A stretch of DNA of 64,000 bases from Magicicada septendecula (GCA_034769895.1 CM068368.1:689951877-690015876); one strand, 5' to 3'. Shown: positions 20,640 through 33,647, counted from the stretch's first letter. The notes: generated by a model from the sequence alone, not told the origin. A program made the numbers and translations.

Positions 20640-21800
20640 ATGATGACTCGCTCTTGCACTAATTAAATAATTGTATCATGATTTGAGAAATAGATGCAGT
20701 AGATGTTTATTATACTGTGTTTATTCGGTCTTATAAATGTATTAGTTTATTGTGTTAGAGGTAAGTGTTGATAAAATGTGTAATTTGTATAATTTTGAAA
20801 TGTGTTTATAGTAAGGTCATTCACCTTGCTAAGAAAATCAGCTGATCAGCTGTAGAATATCACTTATGAATGATTTGCAATTTCTTCAATGTAGTTAAAT
20901 ATTTGAATATGAGGAAAATGGAACGTAATTAATGTCTGAATAATAGACTTTCAATGTGTTAAAAGATTTTAAGTTAAATGATGATAAAATAAAGTGAGAT
21001 AGTTGAGAATTTTAAAGGTAATGTAAAAGATGAAGTTTGATTTTGGGTGATTATTATTTTTTGTTAGGGCATGTAGATCAGTCCATGTTGAATTTAAAGG
21101 GGTACTAGCGAGAATAATATTGTTGTGAATTAATGTAATGTAGAATCTGAGATGTAATAGTGACACAGTAGCTATGGGGAAAATAGGTAGAGTATTGAAT
21201 GATATATTGATGTAATAAGTAAATGGAGATATTTTGTAGTAGTTGAAAGTGATGTTTTGGGAGAGTAATTAGTTGATGGGAATTTTGTAAGGGGGGTGGT
21301 GTGATAAGGAGTCCGCAACAAAAGGAGTTGGGACGGGAAGGAACCGTTTAGCGCCGGAAAGGGTTGCCTAGGGAAAGTCCAGGAACCAGATAAGGGAATG
21401 AGAAATGGGAGGGGAACACACATCCTGAGTACAAGGGGTAGAGAGTATTTTTTTATATAAGGGTAGAATGATGCGAATTGAGTTGGGTAGTAAGTGGGTT
21501 TAGAGAATGTTTGATAGATGTTTTTGATAGAGGGGTGTCATATTAGTTAAAGCTGTTAGTGACGTTAGAGTCAGAAGGGGATTACGAGTATATATAAATG
21601 CCAAGTTGATACAATCAAGTTATTATGAATAATTAAATCACCCAAACTAATGGAGATTGAACATGTTAAAGGAAATAAATCATAGTTAAAATGAAGAAAT
21701 TTTAATTGAAACAAGTGACAAATTTTAATAGAAGCTGAAACCAATTAAAGCTATAAAATGTGTAAATTTTGATTAATTTAAAGGTCAGTTTTATTGTTAA
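20640..21800 (+). other. Non-coding internal region of element B
   Basis: No convincing ORF; minus-strand frames such as 21172-21423 are unsupported by homology. Islands shared with E and A: GACACAGTAGCTATGGGG then GTAGAG (near 21160) and GGAGTCCGCAACA (near 21308). A third is CAGATAAGGGAATGAG (near 21386). Confidence 0.5.
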
Positions 21801-21805
21801 TTGTA

Positions 21806-23112
21806 CGAGGGTAAGTCAAAAAGTAAAGGCAAATTTTTAAAAAGGAACTTTTTATTGTGAAAACAAGATGACAAGTAACATCATTTCTCTATATAATCTC
21901 CCTCAACTTCTATGCACTTGGTCCATCTCTTGACAAGCTTCGTAATTCCAGCCTGGAAGAAGATTTGTGGCATCATGCACAGCCACTCGCGCACCGCCTC
22001 CACAACCTCGTCATCCGACGAAAACTTGGATTCACGCAGGTGCTCCTTCATCGGACCAAAAAGGTGAAAATCACTTGGAGCTAGGTCAGGACTGTACGGC
22101 GGATGCTCCAGCAGCTCAAAACCAAGATCTTGAATGCACTTGATCGTTTTCCCCGCAGTATGAGGACGGGCATTGTCCTGAAGCAAAAGCACACCTTTTG
22201 AAAGTTTTCCTCGCCTCTTTGTTTTGATTTTGGGTTTCAGATCTCGCAGTAGCTCACAGTAGCTGTCACTATTCACTGTTTGACCTTTAGGAGTGTAATG
22301 GATTAGAAGTGGACCTTTCATATCCCAAAACACTGTCATCATCAACTTTCCTGCAGAAACTTGTCTTTTGAACTTTTTTGGTGTAGGCGAGGATGGATGT
22401 TTCCACACCATACTCTGCCGCTTACTCTGTGGTTCGAAGTGACGAACCCACGTCTCATCAACGGTTACTATGCGACTGAGAAACTCTTCTCCTTCCTCTT
22501 CTAAACGCCTTAAATGTGATTTCGAAATTTCCAAACGTTTCTGTTTGTGCTGGTCTGTCAGTCGATATGGTACCTAACGAGCACACACTTTGCGATAATT
22601 TAGTGATTCGTGGATGATTGCAACTGCTGAACCGTTGCTAATGTTCAACACATGCGCAATATCATCAATTTTGACACGACGATCATCATGAATCATTCGC
22701 TCAACTGTCTCGATGTTCTTGTCCGTCTTCGAAGTGGATGGCCTACCTGAACGCTCTTCATCGCAGATAGATACACGACCATTTTTAAAGCGATTTATCC
22801 ACTCATAAATTTTGCGTTCACTAAGACAGCTCTCACCGTATTGCTGCTGCATTCTGCGAATAATCTCCGCAGGTTTAGTCCCTTCAGAGTGAATAAAACG
22901 TACCACTCCCCTCATTTCTTCCTTGGTGCACACGGACAACAGGGCACTCATAATAAAATGCCCTGAAATCACTACGAATGGAGCTGAGCACTGAAACAAC
23001 ACAGCTAAAGAACAAAAAAACTTTGAGGTTATGATATGTCATTGTTCAGTCAGTGCTGCCATCCATTGGAGCAGGGAAAATAAAATTTGCCTATACTTTT
23101 TGACTTACCCTG
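21806..23112 (-). mobile_element. Mariner nested in element B
   Basis: Inverted repeats of about 31 bp (left GAGGGTAAGTCAAAAAGT; right complement GGGTAAGTCAAAAAGT) bound 1,307 bp flanked by TA at 21804-21805 and 23113-23114. It interrupts the conserved non-coding part of element B, so it inserted after B. Confidence 0.92.
21881..23002 (-). pseudogene. Mariner transposase, D,D34D, one in-frame stop
   Basis: A single frame runs from 23002 to 21881, broken only by TAG at 22574-22576 (the codon after CAR). The paired helix-turn-helix N-terminus includes LSERKIYEWINRFKNGR and RSGRPSTSKTDKNIETV. Catalytic residues lie in VTVDETWVRHF, LLQDNARPHTA and YSPDLAPSDFHLF, with exactly 34 residues between the second and third Asp. 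The likely native start is the Met of MSALLSVCTKEEMRGV. The length of about 350 residues is normal. Everything except one stop is intact, so the copy is young. Confidence 0.9.
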
Positions 23113-23114
23113 TA

Positions 23115-24084
23115 ATAATACTATGTTAATTTTAAATGTCTTATTTTATTATGTTTTATTGTGTTTAAAGAGAAAAAATTTTAAGGATGTCTTATGTATT
23201 TTATGAACATAGGTATGTCAAGGTCGCTGACTTGACCCAGAGAGATCAGCTGATAGTTGATGTTATAAACTAGACCAGTTTCTGGCAATTGATTGATGCA
23301 ATCTGGTTGCTTAATTGAATTAAATGATTTTGATTTTTCCGAAATTGATAAAAATTAATATTTTGATAAATTTAAATTTTTTTGAAAAAAAAAATTTGTT
23401 TGTTTTGTGCCTGCCATCTAATTGATGTTTTGAGTTTGAAGTGTATTATTGTTTATGTGTATTGCGAGGGTTTTATTGAATTATATTGTTTAGAATATGT
23501 GTATAAACAAATGTTAGAGTAAGTGAATTCATGTTTAATAAGGTATTCAATTTGTTTTCTTTAGGAGTGTTAGTAGTAGTGAAGAGAATTAGGGATTCAT
23601 GTAAAGATTTTCTTATTGTGATTTTGAGGAAGTGCAATTTGATTTTAACGTAAATGAATTTTAAATATAAAGAGAAATGTTTTGAGAATTTTAAAGGGTA
23701 ATTTTGTTTAGTGAGTAATTATGAGAGTGTGTACGCACCCAGTATTTGCTGAAGGCGACCCAGTATGCATGACAAACGGGAACATATCGGTTGAGGATCT
23801 GGCATGGTATAAGACCATGGATTTGAAGTTTGGGGTGGCATGTTAGAAGGTTAGGTGCGCTGTGGTGTGTGTCTGTTCGATTTATGGTGTTGGGATCTCG
23901 AAGAGAGAAGTCCAGTAATATCGTTCAGGGGCAGCCATAGTCGCTGAGCCAGGGGGGGTAGTTTACCCATGATGTATAAGAATTGATGGGGGGTTGTTGG
24001 CACCATATCCTCACCGATCCTCTTAGGGATTTAGCAATGAGATTTCTTCTGTTTCAACAAAAGATCTCTTATTGGGGGGGGTAT
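23115..24084 (+). other. 3' non-coding region and polypurine tract of element B
   Basis: Contains islands shared with C and E: CACCCAGTATTTGCTG, GAACATATCGGTTGAGGATC, and GTTGGGATCTC...GAAGTCCAGTAA. A hairpin CAATGAGAT (24035-24043) pairs with ATCTC..ATTG (24064-24074), and the polypurine tract TTGGGGGGGG follows directly before the LTR. No ORF. Confidence 0.6.
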
Positions 24085-25169
24085 TGTAACGGGACTAAAA
24101 GGGAGGGGTTTTTATTTTATTAAAAATTATAATTTTATTTTTTTTTTCCATCTGCACGTTCAATCCCAATGTGAAACAAAATTGTCGTCAAAGGAACAAT
24201 GAAGTGAGATTGTGAATGGTGAGTTGGCAATGGAATGCGATGCCTAGTCTAAACACACGGTAATTAAGCATTGAGGCACGTACAAAGACGCGCAACATAA
24301 ACATGCGCGCATAGACGACGCACATCAGACTCCAAAGGGACGCCACGAAAAATGGTGAGGGACGAAGATTTTTGTTCCATGCGGTTCATTGATGCCGGAT
24401 ACTCTTAGAGGCCACGCCTTCCACAGCCTCAACATTTTCGCCAGTCAGCAGCATCAACACCAGTGCACAATGCCAAACAGTCAGACAAGGTGGGGATTTA
24501 GTTACCCGTCGTTTCATCAGTCGACGAAAGAACTCCCCCCGGCCGGGGCTTCCTAAAAATGTTTGCGAACTACAAAATTTGACAAAATGTCCACAAAGTG
24601 TATAAAAACATAAATTAGAACCACCTATCAGCTCGAAGTGAAGTGACAGAAAAGAAGTGAAAATGTGTTATGTGATCGGTACGACGCGTGATCATCAGAG
24701 TCGTTAAGGGTGAAGTACTCGACTGACAATTCAACTAAATAAATAATTTCATTTTTTTTGGGGTACTAAATAATTAAAATGTGGTAATAAAAAAGAATGA
24801 ATGTGTGTGAATAGCAATCTGGGTCGCCTTGAATTAATTAAATAATAGTATACTGTAGAAATAGGTAATATGTTAAAAATATTAAAATTATTGTTGATAA
24901 AAAGGGGCTTCACCTCAGTATCAAATACAATTTAATTTAATTGTGGAAGTTATGGTTGAAATTATGACAATAAATTCATTACTTTGTTTTATCTACTAAA
25001 AGAGTAAATAAATCATTTCAAACACCTTATTTCATTTGCTGCACTGATCAGTTCGTCGTACGAGCGGGGTTAGTTCACCACGAGAGATCTGGCCAGATCA
25101 CAAGAATTAAAAGGTAGGTGGAAGTTTCAAATATAAGTAAAATAAAATAAAGGAATAAGTAGGGTTACA
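24085..25169 (+). repeat. 3' LTR of element B
   Basis: 1,085 bp, TGTAACGGGACTAAAAGG...GGGTTACA, followed by target duplication AGTT (25170-25173). Confidence 0.9.
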
Positions 25170-25173
25170 AGTT

Positions 25174-25547
25174 ACATTCATCTAAAGGTATCTCCTTAAT
25201 TAATGGATTCACATGAGAGAGAATCTAAACATAGTATAACTTGTGGTTAAAATTAGTTGTATTTCTATTCACATGGTATAACAAAATTTCGGATAAAAAC
25301 AAATATAACGTAGAAAAGTAAAATAGACTTCTACATTTTTTTTCCAACAAAAAATATTTTCTTACATATAAATGTTTTGTATTTAATGAATTACAGTACC
25401 TTTCGTTAAAGAGTGCATATACATAAATAAAATTGTCCTCTTAAAACAACCTGGTTACAATATAAATAGACTAGATTATTTATTTTGAATCATCAATCAA
25501 ATGTAATGTCTATAAATCATATATAATAAAAGTATTTATGCACTCAC
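25174..25547 (-). other. Intron DNA 3' of the ATF6 bZIP exon
   Basis: AT-rich and without coding potential. It begins on the minus strand with a strong donor GTGAGTGC at 25547. The next ATF6 exon, encoding the rest of the zipper, was not found in this window. Confidence 0.6.
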
Positions 25548-25691
25548 CAGCTTCAGGTGAACATTTTCCTGCTGCAGCTGAGATATCTGATATTCCAATG
25601 AAGTGACATACTCTTTTTTCTTCTTCCTTGACAGACACGCACTTTCCCGATTCTTTATCATCCGCTGCTGCCTTTTCAAAGCTTTCAGCTG
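25548..25691 (-). CDS. ATF6: ATF6-like transcription factor, bZIP exon (partial gene)
   Basis: A 144-bp minus-strand exon (48 codons, phase 0 to 0) lies between acceptor TGTACAG and donor GTGAGTG. It reads QLKALKRQQ, then [18 protein letters not shown], then [17 protein letters not shown]. The basic region with NRESAC and SRKKKKEY is diagnostic of ATF6 rather than CREB3 or other bZIPs. Leucines spaced by seven begin the zipper. ATF6 is known as an ER membrane-bound sensor of the unfolded protein response whose cytosolic bZIP part is released by Golgi proteases. The transmembrane and lumenal parts must lie in exons beyond this one. Two spurious short ORFs overlap it in other frames. Confidence 0.9.
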
Positions 25692-27603
25692 CTGTACACA
25701 TAACAAGAAAGATAAAGTTTTTTGGTTAAACGAAAAAAAAAAAAATTCAGTTTGTGATTCTCCTGCTAGGTACTTTTCTAGTTTTCAATGTATAATCAAC
25801 TTACAGACAAACCATCACTGACAATAGTAATATACATTGAATTTTGTATAAAAATCAATACAGACAACGTGTCATTGGACATTCTGGTAATATTTCAGTT
25901 ACTCTACTCCAATAAAATCCCAGTTTACTGGAGAAATGGTGTAATAATGCTACTTTGATCAAAACTAACAATGAGTAGTTTTACAGTTGAGTTACATTTA
26001 CCATACTCACTTCAGTATGAATAATATTTAGTAATAATAATACTTTACTATTACCACTAGTGAACTAACTCTTAGACACATTCAAAATTTCTTAATTAAA
26101 GCAGGCATGAAATATGATTAACATGATTACTCCGTACTTTTTTCTAAATACCTAATGTGGTAAAACTCAGGCTGTATATAGTAATTTGACAAAAATTCAG
26201 AAATAATAACTATATACTTACAAACATAGTATATTATTTATTACACATGAGAAGTTATGTATTTACTGAAGAATTTGGTTAACAAAAACAAATTTAAGTT
26301 AAATTTGTTAAACCAAATTCAAGCAATAGTATAATGACATTCAAAGTTTAAATAGATTAAATAAAGAAAGCTATAGCACACATTTAGTACAACAGGGGAT
26401 TGATATTTACACGAAATCACTTTACAACTCTAGAGTATTAATTTTAAAAAGTTTTCTAAATAATCTACCACAAATTTTCCAAATTATAGATTCTCAAGAA
26501 AAACTAAAGAAAATCAGTACTGCTTTGTGATTATACTGTAGGTGATAAAAATACTGTAGGTGTTTTTATCTTTTCTATCATATTGTCCTGCAGCCATTTT
26601 ATCTTCCTTTCTACGGAACATTTTCTTGTTATTTGGTGCTCAACTACTGTTTCATCTTAGGCAAAGAGGAACTACTCACAAAACTTTTTTTATCAACATC
26701 TTTCTCACTTAGTCCGCAATTTTTGGCAATTCAGACTGAACTTTATTTTAATAGGCTCAGGAGAAACTATTTCATTCTGAAAATATTTTTACTGAATTGT
26801 ACTTTCAATGTGTTGCCAAACGGTTGCAATTTCATATATGAACATGTATACAGACAAAGTCCTTCCAAAACACACTGTACATTCAATACCATGTTTGTGC
26901 AGTATTGCTTTATAAAATATGCTTTTTTGCCCCAAGAGTTCACTTACTTTGGGATTGGATAATTCTAAATATTTTAAAATGCATAAGTTCTATCATTTAA
27001 TTTCAATTTTAGACTATTTTTGTTGTGATGATAAGGTGCACTTTCAGGAAATTTTTTTTCTTGTAATAATCATCAACTTGTGAAACAAAAACACTTTTGA
27101 ATCATGACTGGAAGAGTAAAACAGTCTTCTAACAAATTGGATACAAATAATTCCATGTCTTTAAAATAACACGATCGTTTCTTCTTTATGAGAAACAGTT
27201 TGAATTTAAGACAAGCTGATGTACTAGATCAGAACGATTCTGTTAGCTGTTCCTTACTAGAATTATGATTAAGTGCCCTTAAACCCATCTGAAAATGTCA
27301 GTGCTCTACTTGATATGCAGATGTGTCAAATTAATCCAGGTTTTATCTACTTACACATTTGATTAAGATGAAAGTATTGTTCTGAAATTAATTTTTGAAA
27401 TTTTTGTTTACACTGGCCAACATTCATAACACTCATTAATTTTTCACATTCTATGGGACCACAAATACTATGGTACTGTGTTAAGTCTAGTCAAGCTGCG
27501 TGTGACACATTAAAAATTACCTCCACTCCAAATTCATTAAAAAGGTCTTTTTTCCAGTTTATTCAAATAGCACCATTAACAGGCAAATCATATGTATACT
27601 GTA
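25692..27603 (-). other. ATF6 intron, part left of Copia
   Basis: AT-rich intron sequence with no supported gene; ORF 26633-26962 has no recognisable similarity. A small additional exon cannot be excluded, since both flanking exons are phase 0. Confidence 0.5.
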
Positions 27604-27608
27604 TAACT

Positions 27609-27802
27609 TGTTAGAGATATTATTTAATATTGGAATTATACTCCCAAATACAATTAGACAACACGTTGATTAGAAAAGACTTTATTCCTTGAACTAAACT
27701 TGATAGAATACATACATCCGTTATAACAATAATAATACGCGCATGCGTATTGTACATACATTGTTTAACCATATTTAAATTGTACATATGATATATTTGA
27801 CA
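27609..27802 (-). repeat. 3' LTR of Copia element
   Basis: 194 bp. On the plus strand it runs TGTTAGAGATATT...ATATTTGACA; about 95% identical to the right copy. Confidence 0.95.
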
Positions 27803-27941
27803 TTCCCCCTCAATTTAAATACCCATATAATTTAAGTACCCTTAATTTACATTTGGAACAGTTTTGGTATGAGTACAGTTGATAAATATACTTAAATAAA
27901 AAAAAATAAATGCAAAATTGAAAATTTTTGGTATCTGAAAA

Positions 27942-29369
27942 CTATTTTATGTTGAGTTTTTCAAAAAACTTTGCAAACTTTATATTATTTAAGGATTTTG
28001 TGAAAATATCAGCTACATTATCTTGGGTTTTTATGTACTCTAATTCAATAAGTTTTTTGTGTATAAGATCCTTAATATAGTGATATTTAATGTCTATATG
28101 TCTAGTACGTCTGCTATTCTCATAGCTTTCACACATGTTAAGTGCACTTTGGTTGTCTACATAAATTAAAGGAATTAAGACATTGCACTTCAAGTCCACA
28201 AGTATGCGTTGAAAGTATACCACATCCATCGCTGCCATTGCACATGCTATGTATTCCGCTTCAGCTGTTGACTGGGATACGCATGTTTGTTTCTTTGTAA
28301 ACCAGGATACAGGGTTGTTACAGTGATATATTATACATCCACTTGTACTCTTTCTGCTGGTGATGTCTCCTGCCCAATCTGCATCTGAATATGTGATTAA
28401 TCCAGTATCTTGATTTTTATGAAATGTGAGATTCAAATGCTTGGTACCGTTTAAGTACCTCAATACCCTCTTCGCAGCAATCCAGAGTTGTTTAGTGGGT
28501 TTATCAAGCTATCTACTTAAGACAGATGTAGCGTAAGCTATGTCTGGTCTACTTACAATTGATATGTAGACAAGTGAACCAAGGAGTTCTCTGTAAGGTA
28601 AGTTTTTGTCCACTGGTAGAGATAAGTCAACCTGGAAATTGTGTTCCATAGGTGTATCCATCGGTTTTCCATTTTCCAGACCAAATCTTGAGATTACTTT
28701 TTATATGAATTCCTTTTGAGAAATGGTGATCTGCTCTTTATTTACATTGATTTCTGTGCCCAGAAAGTTGTTGATGATTCCTAATTCTTTTGCGTTGAAC
28801 TCCTTTTTAAGGAACTCAATGATTTTTAGACATTCGTTCTTGTCACCTGTGATGATTATATCATCAACCCATATAATAAGGTAAGCATTTTTACCCAACT
28901 ACAAACAAAAGTCATTCTGAGATCTGATTAGTCCATGATGTTGCACAGCCTCGTTAAACCTTTCATTCCATTTTCTGGGTGAAGAGGGAAGACCGTATAA
29001 GCTTTTCATGAGTTTTAGAGCATTCGTTGGACATTTTACTCCTTTGGGTGGTTTTATATAAACTTCAGTGTCTAGCTTGCCATTTAGGAATGCTGTAGGG
29101 ATATCAAGTTGTTTAATTTCCCATCCATTTTGCAGTGCTACAGACAGTAAGATTCTGATGGTGGAAAGTTGAGCGACTGGTGCATAAATGTTGGAGGACA
29201 CTTCCTCTTGAAATCCTTTTGCTACTAGACGAGCTTTCTTAGTGCCATCAGGCTTGATTTTGAAAAGCCACATTGTGTCAATAGCTTTGATGCCTTTGGG
29301 TAGATTTGTTGCCTTCCAAGTTTGATGTTTTTCGAGGGCACTTATTTCCTTTTTATCACTTCTTCCCAA
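27942..29369 (-). pseudogene. Copia reverse transcriptase and RNase H
   Basis: A single minus-strand frame with three in-frame stops (near 28899, 28701 and 28509). In order: RT fingers TMWLFKIKPDGTKKARLVAKG, YAPVAQLSTIRILLSVA, LDIPTAFLNGKLDTEVYI, LKLMKSLYGL and the catalytic IIWVDDIIITG. A connection segment follows, then RNase H with YSDADWAGD, STSGCIIY, STAEAEYIA, VDNQSALNM and RHIDIKYHYI. It ends at 27942. All family motifs are present, so the stops are the only visible lesions here. Confidence 0.9.
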
Positions 29370-30658
29370 CCATCTCTAGTACATATGGCATCTTCATAAG
29401 AGATTGGTACTCCTGCACAAAGACAGTACGCTAAGTGCATCTCATCTTCATTTTGACTAAAACTTTCATTATAATCCTTGTACACTATATAATCTTTAAA
29501 TTTCTCTGGAACAGTTTTAATTCTTTCACTTCTACGCAGTGATGTTTGATCACCCTGTTGGACAGTATCGCTTAGACTGCTGTCTCTATGTGCAGGTGAG
29601 GTACCAGTGACATTTTGAACCTGGATGTCTCCTTCGCTCATACTTTGATGCTCTTTATCACCTACACTGTCACCTCCAATTACCATTTGTGGGATATCTT
29701 CTAAGGCTTTCTGACTAGTATAGTTGATGTTAATTTCATCAAAGGTAACATCCCTTGAGATTATAATTTCACTTGTTTTGGGTACCCATAGTCTATACCC
29801 ATTTTTAGCATAGCCTACCATAATGCATTCAACTGATCTTGTTTCTAGCTTGTCTGCTGGAACAGGCAGTTTATATGCCCAAGCCTTTGAACCAAAAACC
29901 CTCAACTTGTCATAATTCACTTTACCTAGGTAGACTTCAGCGGGTACCTTATTTTCCTTCAGGGCAACTGTTGGAGAGCGGTTCAATTGGTATGCAGCAC
30001 AACGTATTGCTTCACCCCACAAGAACTTAGGCAAATTTGTTTCAGCGAATAGTGTTCGTACTCTACTCATTAGAGTGAAATTGATTCTTTCGCTAACTCC
30101 ATTCTGCTGCTGTGTATGTGGCAAAGTGTATTCGTTGACTATTCCTTTTTGTATACAGAAATTTTTAAACACATGTGATGAGTACTCTCCACCACAATCT
30201 GACCTGATTCTTGAAGAGTAATATCCTCTGGCCTTTAACTCTTGGACATAATTCACAATATTTCTTTCTGCTTCATTTTTGTGTTTTAAAAGGAACACCT
30301 GGGTAAAATGTGAATAGTCATCGATAATTGTTTGATAATATTTTTCACCTTTCATGGTGTGTATTTTAAAAGGACCAGCCAAGTCACCGTGAATGAGTTC
30401 TCCAATTCTGTTTGACCTTGGTAGGGGTACATCCTTAAAAGGCTTTCGTTTTGCTTTACCTTGGTTACAGGGACTGCATACTCCAAAATTGTGTGGAAAA
30501 TTTAGTGATCCAAGACCTTGAGCATTGAGATGTCCAAGTCTTCGGTGCCATAGTAGATTCTTACTTAATGAAATGCAACAAGTTTCACTCATCGAAGGGT
30601 GTGCTATTGAAAATTGAGCCACATACAAATTTCCTTCGGATTCACATTTCATTTGCAA
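29342..30658 (-). pseudogene. Copia integrase region
   Basis: Begins within the GAG-pre-integrase zinc finger (LWHRRLGHLNAQGL ... CSPCNQGKAKR). It continues with the DDE core HGDLAGPF, IIDDYSHFTQVF, IRSDCGGEYSS and HTQQQNGVSERIN. Conserved downstream blocks include FLWGEAIRCAAYQLNRSP and KLRVFGSKAWAY. The frame ends at 29342 in WEEVIKRK, where a 1-base shift separates it from the reverse transcriptase frame that starts DKKEISALEKHQTW. Confidence 0.9.
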
Positions 30659-30707
30659 TTTGTTATTTGAGATAGTAACTGATTTTCCACCACTATTGAG
30701 TTGAACA

Positions 30708-30995
30708 TCAAATCCCTTTGAAACTCATTCTTTTCACTGATAAGAGATTGTAGGGAAACTCAGGTACAATAATAGCAGGTATCTTTATGAAAACATAACT
30801 GTTATTTTTATTGTTCAACACTTTCAAGCGAATTATACCTCTTTTTGTACCTTTTATAGTGCTACCATTTGCTATTTTTATTTCCATTTTATTCTCCATT
30901 TCTTCAACATTTTCCATAAGCTTTTCCAAATTTTCTGATACCCAATGATTTGTGGCACCACTATCTAAAATGAATTTAACGGATCGAGTTATTTC
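30708..30995 (-). pseudogene. Copia protease region
   Basis: Minus-strand translation around 30975 gives FILDSGATNHWVSE, with the aspartic protease active site DSGA. It continues through IKIANGSTIKGTKRGIIRL to FPYNLLSVKRM (usual LLSVxxL block). It is out of frame with both the gag zinc-finger frame upstream and the integrase frame downstream. Confidence 0.85.
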
Positions 30996-31956
30996 CTAGT
31001 AATTCTGAGGATATAGCGCCATTTTTCTCAATATTTTCAGCGGAAATGAAATCAAATTCTTCTTCTTGATCATCTTCCCTCTGTGCAACATTTGACGTAT
31101 GTCTTGTCGTCTTGCCTCTTCCACGTCCTCGAGAGTTTCCTCTCCCTCTCTTACCGCGTTACCACGATATCCATGGCCACAATATGACGTCTGAGGCGTC
31201 TGTTGAGTTTGCACATCCTTGTTTGATGGACACTCATTTTTGAAATGTCCTTTGCCTCTACATGTGTGACATATTACATTTTCGTACCTCATCTGTGAGC
31301 TATTCTTATATTCACCTGGAGAGTAGAAAGAGCAGTTACCGTCGTTATTCGACCTTATCACCTGCATTGGAGTTCTCTTTGTTTTTGAGTTCAGTATCCA
31401 ATAACCTTGTTTTTACATCAGAATACGAATATACTGTCGCGTCTTTATTCATTATCGTTTCTATCGATGTAATGACACTCTCAAAGCTTTCCGGCATTGT
31501 CAGAAGAAGGTAACACGTTTTGTCGGTATCATCGGTTGCAACTTTGCTTACGCCATCGAGTTCTTTTATGAGTTTTTCGAATTTAGTGAAATGATCTTGT
31601 AATTCGCCATTGACGAATTTCATTATCAATAGCTTTTGCATTATAAACATCTTAGATAATGCGCTTTTTCTCTGGAAGACATTTTCCAGATTTGCAATCA
31701 TTTCTTTGGCGCTTTGTGCACTCTCTATGTATTCAATATACTTATCTGATATTGACTGTGCGATGATGCATTGAGCTTTTACGTCTTTAGCTTGGAAACT
31801 GGTCAAATCTGCACCTGTGAGTGCTGCGATTTCTGTGTCTGTTTTATCTAATGCTACGAGTGCACCCTCTTTATTCAGAACAAGACGTATTCTATATTTC
31901 CAAGTCGAAAAATTATCTGCCTTTAGCAGGGGAAAGGGAACCGTAGACGTAGCCAT
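30996..31956 (-). pseudogene. Copia gag, with zinc knuckle, frameshifted
   Basis: The ATG at 31956 opens MATSTVPFPLLKADNFSTWK, the typical Copia gag start, and continues through IAQSISDKYIEYIESAQSAKE. That frame ends at 31345. A shift passes to 31367-30996 with the CCHC knuckle CHTCRGKGHFKNEC at about 31270-31230. Gag packages the element RNA. Confidence 0.9.
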
Positions 31957-32090
31957 TTTAGGTTAAGCACGTGAACTCTTTCACTTTGAGCCTGTATATG
32001 TAAACAAACTTTTCTCTGTAAATAATTCCGACGTAATTACAACTAACACACGTCTATATATCTCCAAATTACTAGTGTCGGCCCATAACC

Positions 32091-32285
32091 TGTTAAGAGA
32101 TATTATTTAATATTGGAATTATATTGCCAAATACTGTTAAACAACACGCTGATTAGAAAAGACTTTATTCCTTGAACTAAACTTGATAGAATACATACAT
32201 CCGTTATAACAATAATAATATGCGCATGCGTATTGTACATACACTGTTTAACCATATTTAAATTGTACATATGATATATCTGACA
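32091..32285 (-). repeat. 5' LTR of Copia element
   Basis: 195 bp, followed on the plus strand by target duplication TAACT. The primer-binding site GGTTATGGGCC lies just inside, at about 32080-32090 on the minus strand. Confidence 0.95.
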
Positions 32286-32290
32286 TAACT

Positions 32291-33647
32291 CATTTCTGAT
32301 ACTTTAAAGATTTCGAAGTATCCAAAGATGCAAAAAATTACTAAGCTTATTTTTTCTTTTTTTATGTCATTTTCAGTGTGTTCCAGTGTTACTCTTTTTT
32401 TCTGGCCACTACTACACTTACTTAATTCACGTCATTGTACCCTCTTAAATACTAACCCATCCTTATAACTGTGGCAACTACTGATATTATATAACTTAAA
32501 CAGAAAATGTTCTCACGAGTGTTTAAAGCATCTTCTTCTAAGTCTAGGCCAGTGTCATAACCATTTCATCGGTTATTTCTATAAGTCCTAAAAAGCTTTC
32601 ATTAGTTGTTATGTAGGTTCCACTAATTATCTCTTGCAACAATGGATCGGATCATATTTACTCAAAAGATTGATAATTTCCAAAACGTTTCCATTATTGA
32701 GCTGGCCTTTATAGCTTCCAAAGGTTACATTTGAAGCTGCCACGTCAGAATAACATTTAGAATGTGATCCACTAATTTGGCCCATTTATTAGTTTCCTTT
32801 TGTAGCTCTAAACGAATACTGACACAAGCCCAGCTGCTGGCCTTACACCTGAGAATTAATGTATATTCCCAAAGTATACCATTAGGTACAGATAAAATAA
32901 CAGTAAAAAAATAACTGTACTTGCATTTGATATTGAATACATATGGGAAAATTTGGTTTTACTTAAGTTCAATGCTTTATACCTATTCTTGAAAAATTAA
33001 GGAAAATGTTTGCGCAGGCTCCCTCTGTTACACCACTGGTGAGTTCATGAATACCAAGTTGTGTGACAATTTTCTGAACTGATGTTGCACTTTCTGTATG
33101 TCGAATTATTTGAAGTTCATCTCAAATGACAAGCACTATAACCATTTAACTAACATAATGGCTCTGAACAAAGTGAATTAATACGCAGGAAACACTTCCA
33201 TGACTTAACACATAACACAGTATGTTGCTATTACTAACAAACTAAAATTGCACCAGCCTTACTGTTCACTGTGTACATTTAACACTGATTATGTTGGTAG
33301 TTACATTGTCACTATTCAGCATGTTACTCAGTTGTTATTAGAAATCATAGAAAACACAGTTTATTGTATGTTACTAACAGAGTATGTGCTGTACTAAGCT
33401 GCAATTTAATGATTTCATAATCTGTTAAATTTTTTATTTGTCTCATTGTACTGTTTTCATACTTCACTCCCTTGTATACATACAAATTTATAAATTATAT
33501 GGGATTGTTCTATTCTGCAATTTTTGTGGCCAACCAGACAATATGCTAACTAAATAATCAAGGATGATAGTATTCAGCACATGTGCAGAATAAGTATTTA
33601 ACAAATTCAATGTTATAAACGCACATAACACTTAAACAGCACATTAC
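32291..33647 (-). other. ATF6 intron, part right of Copia
   Basis: AT-rich, with no ORF or repeat ends found. It is bounded on the right by donor GTAATG of the exon at 33648. Confidence 0.6.

Larger units (their letters stand above)
16762..25169 (+). mobile_element. LTR retrotransposon B (pol-less, DDGG family)
   Basis: LTRs at 16762-17919 and 24085-25169 both start TGTAACGGGACTAAAAGG and end GGGTTACA. The 4-bp duplication AGTT is at 16758-16761 and 25170-25173. Order inside is primer-binding site, gag-like ORF, a structured non-coding block, a nested mariner (21806-23112), conserved non-coding DNA and a polypurine tract. Total 8,408 bp, about 7.1 kb without the mariner. No polymerase gene is present. 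It ends 375 bp from the ATF6 bZIP exon. Confidence 0.9.
27609..32285 (-). mobile_element. Copia-type LTR retrotransposon (Ty1/Copia)
   Basis: A 4,677-bp minus-strand element with LTRs of 194-195 bp (27609-27802, 32091-32285) and 5-bp target duplication TAACT (27604-27608, 32286-32290). The gene order gag, protease, integrase, reverse transcriptase, RNase H is that of Copia. The 5' LTR (right) is followed by GGTTATGGGCC, a match to the initiator-Met tRNA internal site used by Drosophila copia. A GAGGGGGAA polypurine tract abuts the 3' LTR at 27803. It lies in an ATF6 intron in the same orientation as the gene. Several frameshifts and stops make it non-autonomous. Confidence 0.95.
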